In this document: positions 1-13,300 of the stretch, one piece after another | Layout: every line of letters begins with the position of its first letter | Position numbering within the stretch: position 1 is the stretch's first letter | Assembly (NCBI GenBank): GCA_951799405.1 | Contig: OX637351.1 | Span: 10,014,251-10,078,250 of the forward strand | DNA: 64,000 nucleotides | Source of the DNA: Agapetus fuscipes | Lineage: Eukaryota > Arthropoda > Insecta > Trichoptera > Glossosomatidae | Direction of reading: 5' to 3' | The notes under the pieces: generated by a model | Seen by the model: the letters and a program-made list of their open reading frames with translations, nothing else | Databases searched by the model: none | What the model was told of the DNA's origin: nothing | Position numbers and translations under genes: made by a program

Positions 1-707
1 AAACATTTTCGTGTCCTTGATTTAATCTTCTTCTTGAGAGACGCTACAGCCAGACTCAACCTTGGCTTCCTTTAACTTCCGCCTCCAAATCTGCTGGTCG
101 TCTGATGCCGTTCTCCAGCTGGCAATCTGCAGAAGCTGATTGAATACGGTTTGTACAAATATTAATTATTTATTACATCAAGTGCCCTGGGGTGGTTAGT
201 GCCATTTAACGACACTGTAAAAAATTGGCCAATTCTTATTTTTATTATTATATCTAATTTTTAAGCCACAAAATACTCTTTGTAGATATTTCTCGCAACT
301 TACAATAAGCTTTTCAGGAGCAAAATGAAAAAATAAGTTTTATATTTCAAAAGAAAAAGAAAGAAAGAAAGAAGAAGGTACAAAATAGTGCAGGGAAAAA
401 TAAATGAACTTATTATTTGTTCATGGTATACCAGTGAAAGGAAAAGTCATTGTGACAGGAAACACAATGGATTATAATGAATATTCTTCTGTAGGGCTTT
501 TCTATCAAGGTCCATGATGGTCAATAGGACTTCAGTTTCCCTCCCATGTCTGTGCAACGTCTCCAAGTGCAACATACACAATTTTTGGTGAAATATTCTG
601 CCAGTAAAGGCAGATAATTAGTCTTATGGAGCATGATCCAAAAGTTCTAAAGAAGAAATCTCCCCTGTTGAAAATTGTAAATAAATAATACTTTACAGTT
701 AATAAGC
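1..707. other. 3' flank of lectin gene, no gene seen
   Basis: No coding region is visible. It holds an AAGA-type simple repeat near 350-376. On the minus strand, TTTATT at 241-246 reads as AATAAA and could be a poly(A) signal for the lectin transcript, but this is a guess. Confidence 0.4.
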
Positions 708-1353
708 TTAATCTTTAGAGAATGAATGCACTTCCACGATCTCCTTGGGATGCAGCTCACTGATGTGGTTGTCCACCAGGAAGGTCCTCTGCGTGACGTT
801 CTCCAGCGCCTTCTGTATCTTCCTGGGTCCCCTCTGCCGCCTCCTCCCAGCGGGCCGGCTCTTCCCCTGCTCCCTCTTGCTGTTCTCCCGATCTCTGTCC
901 CTCTCCCTTCTCATCTTCTCCTGCTCATCCTTCTTCCTCATCCTCTCCAGGCGCTGCAGATGTCTCTGTATCTGTGCTTCAGTGAACTTCCCCCGATGTG
1001 CCTCTAACGCTTTCACGTTAGCGATGTACGCCGCCTGTGGATCTAGCTTGTACCGTTTAAAGCCTGGGAATGGTTTTGTTTTCTTCAGTGGCCGTGGTCG
1101 GTTGGCGGGTAATGCTTGCAAGTTGTCGGGGTGGAGCTGGTTGTCGATGGTGTTGCTGTCTGTGTTGCTGGTGTTGTAGGCGCTGTACTTCTGCTCGGCG
1201 GACAGGTTGGGTGCGGGGATCTCGTTGGGGTTTCTGCCGTTCCCGTTGGGGTTCCACTTTTCCCGGAGCTTGTTGCGTCCCTTCTCTTGCACTTTCTGCA
1301 GTTTGGTTTGGCAGACGTAGTGTTTGCTGCCTACGCAGTTGCGCGGCGCCCAT
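708..1353 (-). CDS. Lectin gene exon 4: end of CTLD and basic tail
   Basis: Begins after acceptor TTTCCAG and completes the domain with WAPRNC and YVCQTK (cysteines 149 and 157). A tail of about 200 residues follows. It contains a KPFPGFKRYKLDP stretch and then a highly charged, probably helical segment rich in RERDR- and GRRRQRG-type runs. The TAA stop is at 708-710. The exon is clearly more GC-rich than the surrounding DNA. Confidence 0.87.
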
Positions 1354-4300
1354 CTGGAAACATATAAGAAATATTCTGAATATACAACGTTGTATTAAGG
1401 CGCAGACAATCAGTCTATCTAAATGAGCATGAGAGTTTTTAAACAAATATGTTAAGTATTGACGCTTTATTGTACAGAAAATAATCTGTGTGGGAGATAC
1501 AATCAATTAATATCATATAGATCCCTGCCAAAAGATCCTCCACAAGCTGGATCTATAATGTCTTGCTGGAATAGACAATGGAACATTGTCCGACATTGGA
1601 GAACGTCGGAGACCGGGCCATAGTTTAGTAGCTAACACTTCTGACTCGTAAATGGAAGGTTATGGGCTCAAATCTTGACGGAGCACAAAAAAAATACCAT
1701 TTATATTTTCAAATATGCTCTTCGCTCGGTGAAAAATTCATACACCTTTACCAAAGACCGGTCACTAAAGGTCCATCTAGCCTTACAGTAACTGGATAGG
1801 AAAAGAAGCAATTGCAGCATGCTGGCACTGCGGCTCAGCAAATACTGACGCGGAGCACACGCTACTGTCGTATCCTGCCTTGGCGGACCACAGGGGGTCA
1901 TTAATGGCAACCATTGTGGTCGATTGACTGACCTGGACACGTTAGTACCGTCAATGCTTCAATCAGAAGAGAACTGGCATACCTTTGCCTCTCACGTGAT
2001 CGGAGAGAAGGAGGATGCCGAGCGCGTAAGGCGAAAGATGAACATGACCCGCCAAAATGTAGTAAATGTAGATAGTGTTTTGCCAATCGATGCAACTAAG
2101 ACATGCTGTGCATGTAAAGACACACCACACTCTGAAGTCATGCTTGACCGCAGTCCCGGGGTGTGGCAAGATGATGAGGGGGGTTTTAGTGAGTGAAAAT
2201 CTCACATATCGTGCCGGCGTAATCAATGGCTGGAATCTTTTGAAAGTTTTTTCTGGCTGGTCTGGCTTGAGAATTGTCACTTTATACAGGAACTAGCAAG
2301 CTCACAGACGGCTATTGAAGTGTTATTCACACAAAAACAGTGCTCACCAAATAAATCATCTTAATATTATTATTATTAGTTAATAATCACTTTGTCAAAT
2401 TTCACTTTGCCAATGTCACCTTGCCAATGTCACCCCTGTCTCAGGGAAGGACGGCAAGAGTTGCAGGGTGTATGTCCATTTGAGATTTGGTTTTTATGTT
2501 GTAGGTTCACATGAGGCATGTGCAAGCGCGAACTTGTACGTGTCTAGTTGTGAGAATGCATGTAATGTGAATCTCCAATGTAACATATCTTTGCAACTTA
2601 GATTAGATTAGATTAGATAATCAGTATGGTTTACCTGTAGAGCAGCTCCGGCACCATGGCCACACAGTGCCACTTGAGCTCATCCGGAGAGAACTTCTTG
2701 AGGCGGGAGAAGGACTGGTAGTTGAGCTTCTGCATCTCCCCCGCCCACTTCCACACCTGCTCCGACCAGTCGTACATGCCACCGATCCAGCGCTCGTGGC
2801 TCTCTGTAATGTGACCGCAAAATATGCTCTTAATCATGGGCTGAGAATTGAGAATTCTTGAAAATTTGGGCTCTCTAAATTGTAAAATCACAAATTTAAA
2901 GTATGATTAAAAAAAAAAATTGTCAGCAACATAACCAAGCAGACAGGTCGGTGTCATTATGACTGGCAACTGAAATAAAACAGAACCAGTTTGAGTCCCG
3001 TCAGGTCCCTTGATAATGGACTCCGAACATTATTGAATTTGAAACTTTTTACTTGGCAAACTTCAGCATTCTATGCTGTCCATATATTACGTCATTTGCA
3101 TTAAGGGGGGGGGGAGTCTGGTCTGCGGATGATGGCAAATGATGTACGAGTACCAAAAGTGACGTCGTTCTTGTAAATACCAATTTCTATAAAATATACA
3201 AAATATTATGTAAGTAATATAACATGATTAATTATTAAGCTCATCATTAATTCCTTGGCTGATAGGTTGGTATGCGACTGACCACCCATACTGTAAAAAA
3301 TGGTTCACTTTACCAATATCACCCCTGCTTCAGGGAAGGTCGGCAAGAGTTGCAGGGCTTATGTTCATTTGAGATTGGGTTTTTTATATTGTAGGTCCAC
3401 ATGCGGCATGTGTAAGCGCGAAATTATGCATGTCTGCTTGTGGGAATGCATTTAATATGAATCTCAAATGATACATATCTTTGCAGCTTAGATTTAGATT
3501 TTAGATCCATTATTACAGCAAGAGGGGGGGGGGGGGGTCATTAGATAATGACTATCGAATAATTGTAAGGGGGGGGGGGGTCAAAAATCGGCCAAAATGG
3601 ATGACGTAATTTATGGACGGCCCCTTAGCAACCAATATATATTTATTTTTTCATTTCCCTAGAAACCTGGCCTGGTGATGTAACAATATTGCCTTTGCCA
3701 ATTCATGTGCGAATCTCATAGCTTTCACTATGAGTTAACAGATGTCATTTTTTATTACAAATACATTAAATAAAATTGATGAATTGTTAATCAATAAGGT
3801 AAGTAATACCTGCTTCTGGCTTAGAAAAACAATAGGCTGGTGAATTGAATTCTTCACCTTATTTAAAAAAAAATGATAACTTCATAAGTTATCCTATACC
3901 TACCTAACTATATAGTTAAAAAAAACTTAACAATTGGGATTTAAAAGGAGAAGTTGACATGTAAGTAGGTACTTACAGTTTTTTCACAAACTTATAAAGT
4001 GTCATATTTTTAATATATTTTTAGTGATGTCTCAACTTTTTTGTCGTCGACAAATGTGTGACATCCATTGAATAAGCAATTAATCAACTAAGTACAATTA
4101 ATACTGCAAGACAGTTTTAAGATAGGAGCATTGAGGATAGGAGTAAAAATGGTCCAGGGATATTTCAGATCTGATTTTAGATTAGATTAGATGATTTGAA
4201 TTCTGGAGATAGTTTTATGTTCAAATGGTTTCACTAACCTATGTCAGGTTTACTGAGGTATTCTCTTATATTCCTGTCCTCCCAGCGAAGCGGAGTCGTC

Positions 4301-7300
4301 AGGTTACTGTCGCGATCCTAGAAAACCAAACAAGATCATCGTCAAGTAAATATTTTCATGATAAACTTTTGAAAGTTTATGAAGAAATAAATCGACAGTT
4401 ATAGATAAGTCAAGCTTATTCAAAAAAATACATGGATATGAAAGCTTAAGCACTAAGTACACATTGAAATAAATCGAAACTCTAATGGGATTCTATTAAA
4501 ATTAATTAAAATTCATTTTTAATATGAAAACAAAATCTGTCAAATTTAGATTGAAAAACAAACTCTCGCTCCATTTTGTAACAATTTTGCCAACTTTACT
4601 TTTGCAAAAAAAAAAAATTCCGCTGTCTACAAAAATACGAAATAAATACCTACCTGTCAAAAATAGTACGAATTCTTAGACACAGAACGAGTGCTTTATA
4701 TCATTATTTGAAGTGTTGCAGAATATTTCGTTATCAACTCGTCTGGTATTCACGATCCAGGACAAGTGGATAAAGACAGGAGAGAGGCGAATGTTCAATA
4801 GTGTGTGCGTAAATAAAGAAAGAGGAGAATGCAATAATAAAAACTGGTTGGAATCTTACGTGGATACAAGCTTATAAATACATAATTTAATTATACTGCT
4901 ATCTGGAATGCCCAAGCCACTTGACATTATTTTGAAAAATAGTTGTGGAGTCTATAAATAATATTGGTCTGTAATGTTTACTTTTTACTGTTTGTTTTAT
5001 TAATTATTTTTTGTAAAATGTTAGCATTCAGTTCATATTTATTGTAAGACTTTTTTACAAATTGAAAATAAATTGAGCCGTCATCATCAATAACACTACA
5101 ACCCGAGGTGAGTCCTGGCCTCCTTCATCAACCGCAGCCACCACTACCACTTTGTTCAGCCACCCTAATTTGGTTTTTATCACTGTTCTGCGCCTTTTTT
5201 TGTCCATAATCACAACCATATATTCAAGGCTTCGATGGTCCATCCGCTGGATCTGACCCCGCCAATGAAGTCTCTTGGCTTTATTGACACGACCACATCA
5301 ATGTTTTGGCACAGGGCGTTTGGTTCAGAGTTACATCTTCTTCACCATATTATATTCCTGTCCTATACTGGGCCGTTAATATTGCTAATGATTTTCCTTT
5401 TAAAGATGCTGAGAGAGTAATAATACCTACACCAATAAATTTAGTAGTACACGCATATTTCAACAAGTGATTATTCTTATAATAAAAATTACATAAGTAT
5501 TACTCGAAAAAAAATGTTTGTTGAATCATGTCCTGCGTTAACTTAATCATTACGAGGAAGTGTAAATGTAAAAATGCATAACCTACTCATTAGGTTTCAA
5601 AAGTCAATTATTTGTGAAATGCATTTTTCTTTACAAAGCAAAAGCAAGAATGATTAAGGATTTAATACAAAAATAAATATAATTTATACTTTTCGTATCA
5701 CAGATGTGGCAAGTGGCAACGCACGTAATCTCTCCCGAAGAAAGTTGACAAAAATAGTTCAAGTACAGTCGCTAATGATAAATCAAAGTATATTTACGTC
5801 GAGCTTGGACAAGATCAAGTCCATTGCAGCAGTTACAGTTAGCCGGTAGACTACATGTGCGGTATGCCAGACACATTCAGCTTCATCTTCTTCTAGCAAT
5901 AGATCTACAGTTCCTTTACTAGGAATGTAGAAATATGTGTACGTAACTCATAAGTATCTGCAACAATACACCTGCAGAAGACAGAGAGTGGGTCTCGATC
6001 TTTTTATGCTTTATACATTGAGGCTTTATATATACCTAAGGTTTTGGGAATATGTACATAAAATTTCCCTGTGAAGATTGACAGCTCCATATAAACGAAA
6101 ATATTGGCGACTCGTTGCGGAAAGCTGATTTAAATAAAAATAAAAACCTGAGTATGACCTTTGGAATAGACTCGGCACATTTTTGAATATATAACAATTT
6201 TCACGTCACTTTTTATTGGACTGCCGTCCTTAGCAGCCAATAAAAAATGTTTGTTTGCCTTATCCCTAGCAAGCCTGTCGAATAACGTCACAATATTGTG
6301 TACGTAAATTCACGTGCGGATCTCATTAAAACACACCTGTGTAGAAGTCTCACGCTTTTTCATTAACGCACTCGGTCCTTTTTTAAGACAACAACACCCT
6401 GTCAACAGAGTGAAAATGGCAGTGATGTTTTTTTTTCAGCCTGGATAATTTTCTAGTATACTCATTACTACATAGCATTACTATTTTAGACACCAATTTA
6501 ACAAACAGGCGACGACATGTCGAGATTTTGTCTGGAACTGAAGTCTTTGACCTTAGTTAGCTACCTACTTGTGTTAAGTATGCACCATTTTGTGCAACAC
6601 TTGCTTGCAAATGTATCAATATTGTCATGTTAATGATCTCCGGGAATAACAAACCGGTGGTGTATATTTTTAGAGAGTCTACAAGCTGTACAGTGTACGT
6701 ACATAATATTATTATAAGCGGCAAAACAGCATTACAAGAACACAATAGAGTCGTAACAAACAAAAAGTTGGCTACCTAAAAGTGTAACATCACACCGCCA
6801 AGCTGCTACCCATGCAGTATGTATCCTGCACTTTTATGTTGGTTGCTACGGACCAAGGTGCAATTACAAAGGCGTGAACACTCGTAAGAAGCGCAATGGC
6901 GATCGTTGATTGCCTTCATGTTCCACGACCATAGTTGAAAAGCAGACCGCTGTAGGCAGCGCCCGAGTTAACGCAACACAAGTAAGCTATACATGTATTG
7001 CAACTTTTTACCGCATTGTTCGCGACGGGGTCACATGTGACGTATGGAACCTACTTATTTTTACCAGTCTTAACGACATTACTTTAATAAGAGGTTTTGT
7101 CAGCTCCCGAGGGGGCCGGTTCTCATTTCTTGTAAACGCCGAGTAAACCTTGCCGGTATTTTTATTATTTTTTTGTTTTGAAATAAAAACCAAAACGGGA
7201 AATTATCTGACACACTTGGTGGGAATCTAACACGAGCTTTCAGTATTTAACGCAAACATTGTACTAACTGAGCTATCAAATCTTTCTGACCTCCAAAAGA

Positions 7301-10300
7301 ACTGTTAGTTTCAATGGCTGTGCTTGCCTGTGCATGGATGAGAGCGCCAGTTTCAGTGGTGCTCATATTCAGAACTAGCTCCTAACCCGACCGAGTGGCA
7401 TCACATTTCTCCCCCAGGATTTAAATGTGCCGCCGCGTCTATTGTCAAATGCATCGTTAGGTAAGTTTCTTTTTATGTTTTTTTCATTTTGTCGCGTTCA
7501 CTGACCCTCTGCTCGCTGCGGTGGTCCTTTGTAACGGCAACAACTGAGAGTCTGCTCAACATTGTGATCTCTCATGGGGCATCCACACGCTTGCCAACCT
7601 AGCACAAGTCAAGCGCACAGTGTGTCGTCTAGAACATGCTAGCTGGACAAAATTTTGTCTAATGGACTAATTTTGTCCAGCTAGCATGTTCTAGACGACA
7701 CACTGCACACTTGGCTTGTAGCTAAGCGCACAGTGTGTCGTCTAGAACATGCTAGCTGGACAAAATTAGTCAATTAGACAAAATTTTGTCCAGCTAGCAT
7801 GTTCTAGACGACACACTGTGCGCTTGACTTGTGCTAGGTTGGCAAGCGTGTGGATGCCCCATCAAGCTACATTTCGCATTGTGATGTTGGCAGTTGGGAT
7901 AAAGCGTTAGGGCAAATAAATACACAAGCGCGAACATGGAATGCCTTTAAAGATTTCTCCAAATACCTCACTATTTATATCTCAAGAGCAGTAAACTCAA
8001 AATAAGAAACAACATGCAATAGGAAATAGGAGGTATCGAACCGGTCGATAGCTCAGTTGGTAGAGTGCTTTCATTCCATGCCGAGAAGTCCTGAGAGTAA
8101 GGGAACCATGGAGGGAAGCGGTACAAGACAGAAAGTCCTGGAGGATTGCGGTGCGGGAGACCCTGAGCCTTCAAGGCTTGTGAGTCTAAGGAGAAGTATA
8201 AATCAAGAATGTATCTAGTAAACATACCTATTATGGAAGTACCTACTTATATTACATAATATGTGGATTAATCAAAATTGATGTAAGAATTATTTTCGTT
8301 GACATGAAATCAGTTTTACAGTGTTTACACGGAAAACGGAATACCAGATTTTCACAGAGCGAGCGTCTGAATTATTACCGAATTTATTGCTTTTTATTCC
8401 ATTACACAACTTGCTACGCGCGTGAATAAAATAAGTAGATATTAGCTGATATTGGTGGCAGTACCCTGCAATGTTATTCCTAGAAGACATAATAATATCT
8501 CCTCCGAGTAGATTATGCGCGTATTTACATTTTGATTTTTTATGTGATCACACTTGCGAGTGCTGCTAGATTTATATTTCTTTACGATCCCATTTTGTTT
8601 CTTCTTCTACTTGTATTAGATCATTGATTTGTTTACTGCGGAACTCCCTCCTGTGATGCAGAAGACCAGCTGTTCTTCAATATTTGGATGGGCAACCTGG
8701 TAGACGCTGACCGTCTGGTGATCGCTGATTTCCTGTGCCACGATTCGAGTTATTCTACTTTCGCTCATGCGGTCTACATGGGCCCTCCTGAACTTTCTCC
8801 CCTTGCTACTCCACCTGACGATGTCTTCACTGTCGCACATGCTTCTGGTTTCTGAGTTCCTTGATCGGTCTCTCAGTGTTTTTGCAGAAATGGCGCGGTG
8901 CATTTTCATGTCAGATGTTCTGAGCAAGCTGTTGGTTCGTGAAGTGTCTGCTCTTGTCTCGACTGCGTATCTCATGATTGGTCCCACTCAGGTTTTATAG
9001 ATGCGTATTGCGTAGGTACTTTGCTATCCCATTTGGCAATAATAATATTAGGATGATTTATTTGGTGAGAGCCTTATAACATTTTACATTATCAAGGCAA
9101 GTTACATTACCTCGCGTGTTTTGCACTAGGCTATTCAAATACGATGTATAATAAGGATATAATATTATAATCTAAGTTGCAAAGATGTATTTATTTACAT
9201 TTAGGAATCAAATTAAATGTACGTATGATATTTTGTGTGATATTATTTGAGTGGGGATATTTAATCCGAATAATAAAATGATGATGTAAGATTGTCAAAT
9301 AGTCGTAGTGGATACATAAAAAGTCAAGCCCTTTTTCTTTAGATGGCGAATGCCACAAGGAATGCCAGCCTCAGGACAAGGTCAAAAATAAAGTCATGCT
9401 TTGTGATATTGTCACAGCTATTTTAAGGTTTATTAGAATTAGCATTCTCATGTCCTCATCTTTAAGAACCAAGGTGAATCCCTATAAAGAGTAATAATTA
9501 ATGAATTGTTGATGATTCATAGAGTTTTTATGCATTTGTTAAGAATATGACACGAGCATTGCTCATAAAATTAAGTCATTTCGCCTGGAAACTTCCATGT
9601 CCCCTCATCAAGCTTTAATATTCAACATTGTTGGTGTTATGGTCGAGCGAGTCAAGACGGTGACTTTGATGTGTGTGTTCTAAATAAAAGCAACGCTTTT
9701 CGAGTTCCATCTGACCCCAAGACGATAACTTTGGCCCTGGTTTGACATAATATTTCTCTGGTTGCACTGATGTTTTTTTTGTTAAAAAATAACATTTTGA
9801 ATCCTTGAAGTCTTATTTTGCAAATGCTTATTACGTGGTAGGTATACTTACGTTTCATCTAAGTAATTGAACAATAAAGAGAGTAAAAAACAATGATAAT
9901 ATTTTTTTTAACAATGGTAATAATCATCTGATGGTCTTCTATAGACTGTAATTTATCTTGCAAAGATATATTGACATATTTAATGCACGCCCACAGGCAA
10001 ACACGCTTTTAGTGGCGTTTACGCAGTACATATCGACACCATGTGTTTAGATTAACGCACCTTTTTTTATTTTCTAAGAGAGAAAACACTAAGCGCCTGT
10101 AGCACCAACCTCCAATCAATATTTCATTGACACATCAAATTTGATTGTTTAACTCTGGTAAGGACCTCGGTTAAATATTTCTCGGAAGTGGGTAATAATA
10201 TGATGGAATTTCGATAGGAAAGATGATGTACATTAGCTAACTTACGTATATGCAACCAAATTTTTGATTTGTTGGGAGAAATCACATTTAATTTTGATTT

Positions 10301-13300
10301 TTGTCTGATTGCAGTTTGGTGCAACAGGCCCTGAAGAAGTGGGAAAATCTTGTCATTTTAAAGTTGTTCATGAGCACTTCCTTATAATTAGTTCACTTTC
10401 TACGAGAAGCTACTCGCAATGAAATGTTTTATCCACGATTTCTCTAATCAGTGAATCAGCACATACTCAGTTTAGAAAAAAAAATAGGAAGACCGCAGCC
10501 GAGAACAGAGACGGATGGAGGCTGAGGATAACGGAGGCCAAGGAGAGATATGGGCTGTAGAGCCATTAAAGAAAATAAAACGCAAATCTTAAATGAAATT
10601 AACCCTGCAACTCTTCCTTGACTTATAGGTTGGTATGAGGCTGACTACCCATCCTGTAAAAAATGGTTCACTTTGCCAATGTCACCCCTGTTTCAGGGAA
10701 GGTTGGCAAAACTTGCAGGGCTTATGTTCATTTGAGATAGGGTTTTTATATTGTAGGTCCACATGCGGTAAGTGTGAGCGCGAAATTATGCGTGTCTGCT
10801 TGTGGGAATGCATTTCATATGAATCTCAAATGATACATATCTTTGCAACTTAGATTTAGAATTAGAACTGTTGCCGAGCTTCCCTGAAAAAGGGATGACA
10901 TTAGAAAAGTGAACTATTTATTGCAGAATAATGCCGATGTGTGCGAGATAATTGAAAAGCTTCGTTCGCATTCAATTATAAAACACGCAAGTATCGGCGT
11001 TTGGCAGAACTTAATATTGAGGACATTTTGATTAATATTTTCCTCCTTTGCATTGAGCTCATTTCTATCATTACAATATTATATACCTAATTGTGAGTTA
11101 TATCCACCGATGACTGCACTCGCACAGTCCTGTATTTGTTTCACTCGTGACGTCATCTCCCCGTATTAATTCATTTCGCACATGCATATTACCCTTGTGC
11201 TACAAAATCATTAATCTAAGTCGTGATACATTTTGACATTGAAGAGTTTTTTTAATGTTATACTGAATGACGAATATCTCGCGTAGTTCCAAAGGTTTGT
11301 ACAGATTTACGCCCTGGGCTGGAAGTCTCATCTATAATCTAAGTTGCAAGGATATATTCATTTAAAGCTCTCAGATGTATGCCCACAAACCAACAAGTGT
11401 AGTTCGCGCTTACAAATGCTGAATGTGTACTTACAAATAAAATCCAAACCTCAAATGAACATAAGCCCCACAACTTTTGCCGACCTTCCCTGAAACATCC
11501 CCACGGTAATTCTTACCTACCGAACATCGGTAATATTTGTATGAAGACCTGTCAATCCAAGATGGCCGCAAGTGAACAGCTGATTTGTCTTCATACAAAT
11601 ATTACCGATATTCGGTAGGTAAGAATTACCGTGGTGATGAGACTTCCAGCCCAGCCCTGTCTTTCATTCGGCCAGTAGGACAGGACTCACATAAAAACTA
11701 AGTGATAGAAGGAACTTTATTTATAAAAATGCTATCACAGTTAAAACTATAATCGATAATGTAAGTCAATGACAACCCTGTTTTAGTGAAAGTAAGAGTT
11801 GCAGGGTGTATGTTCATTTGAGATTCGGGTTTTTTTTTGTAAGTCCACATGCGGCATGTTTAAGCGCGAACTTATACGTGTCTGCTTGTGAAAATGCATA
11901 TAATTTGAATCCTTAATGTTACATATAATTGCAACTTAGATTAGATTAGATAAGTTGCATTACAGGGGCGTGCACACCATACAGGCACATGCGCCTAAAT
12001 GGTAGGCAATATATCGCGGCGGTATGGTAACAATCCGTTGATTTTCAGATTTATAATTCATACTAATAAGTAATAAGTAAATGCATGCCCACAAATAGAC
12101 ACGTTAAGTTCGCACTTACAACTGCGTGTGTACTTACAAATTAAAATCCAAACCTCAAATGAACATAAACCCTGTAACTTTAGTCAACCTTCCGTGAAAA
12201 AAAGGTGACATTGGCAAAGTGAAACATTTTTTACAGTATGGGTGGTCAGCCTCATTTGAATAAAAAATGTAGGCAACTATGATGCCCTTGAAGAAATTTT
12301 GTTTCAAATTCAAAAGTATGACTATCATGAAGATATCAACAGTTCCCTTTAAATGGCGGATAGCTTCATTTCTACAACAGGGAAGGTATTCTAATTTACT
12401 GTCAATATTCCCACGGTTTAGAGGATAGTGTGTGGCTGACTACTACAGTAGTCTGTCTGTAGTCTGCTTGTATGCATGCATTTAATATTAATCTTACATT
12501 GTAATACATCTTTGCAACTTGGATTATAGACTATACAGAGATAGTGCGGCTACGTATGTATTTACTACAATATATTGTCATTTTAACTTATTTTTTCTCA
12601 TCTGGTTTAATTATTTTTTATTTTACTCATTAATTTCCATTTTTTACACCTCAACTTTAGTTTCGCAGAAATTTACAGAGATAAAGTTGTTGTAAAGTTA
12701 AATGCCTGATAAAAACTATTAATGTGGACCAAAAATAAACCAAGCAAGCAATCAGAAACCCGTAGTTAGATAATATAAACTGGCAATTTCGAGAAAACAA
12801 CGATCTGTTGTAATCACAAAGGAATCTCTTATCACTGAATAAACTGTGTAAAAATTCCTCACCGCTAATGGTTCAAGTAAACTGATGAGTAATGAGTAAT
12901 GGACCCAAAATACATCATTTTAAAATATTACATAATTTGAGAACCTTTGAGTATGTTTCCAGTGGCGGGCGACGTCTATTGCGGGGTTTGTTTTCAGCGT
13001 GTGGATAGGAAGTTAGCAGGATGCAGAATGTAAACACGCTCCTCCCTCTGTTTCTGCTCATGATACTTACACTGCCCAATGGTATGGCGAGAACTCGTCG
13101 ATCTAATTAGACCGACTTTCTTTCTTCTTTTCTTTTTTCTTTCCCACCTCTATGGTGATTGGCCACTTAGTCAGGAGAGCGCCTCCCGAACAGTCTCAGT
13201 CGTAACATCTCGAATTTAGGCCTTAAGTCACATGTTAAGACGCTCAGAATCACTTTGCATTTTTGTTTGTAAATTTAAAATCCTCGAGCCCCAAACCTTC

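Noticed and set aside
726..1426. Plus-strand open frames over lectin exon 4
   Set aside because: They are antisense shadows of a GC-rich exon; the minus strand has matching splice sites and a recognisable domain.
8040..8092. tRNA gene
   Set aside because: The A box is good, but the B box and T arm are missing; it is a SINE-B head.
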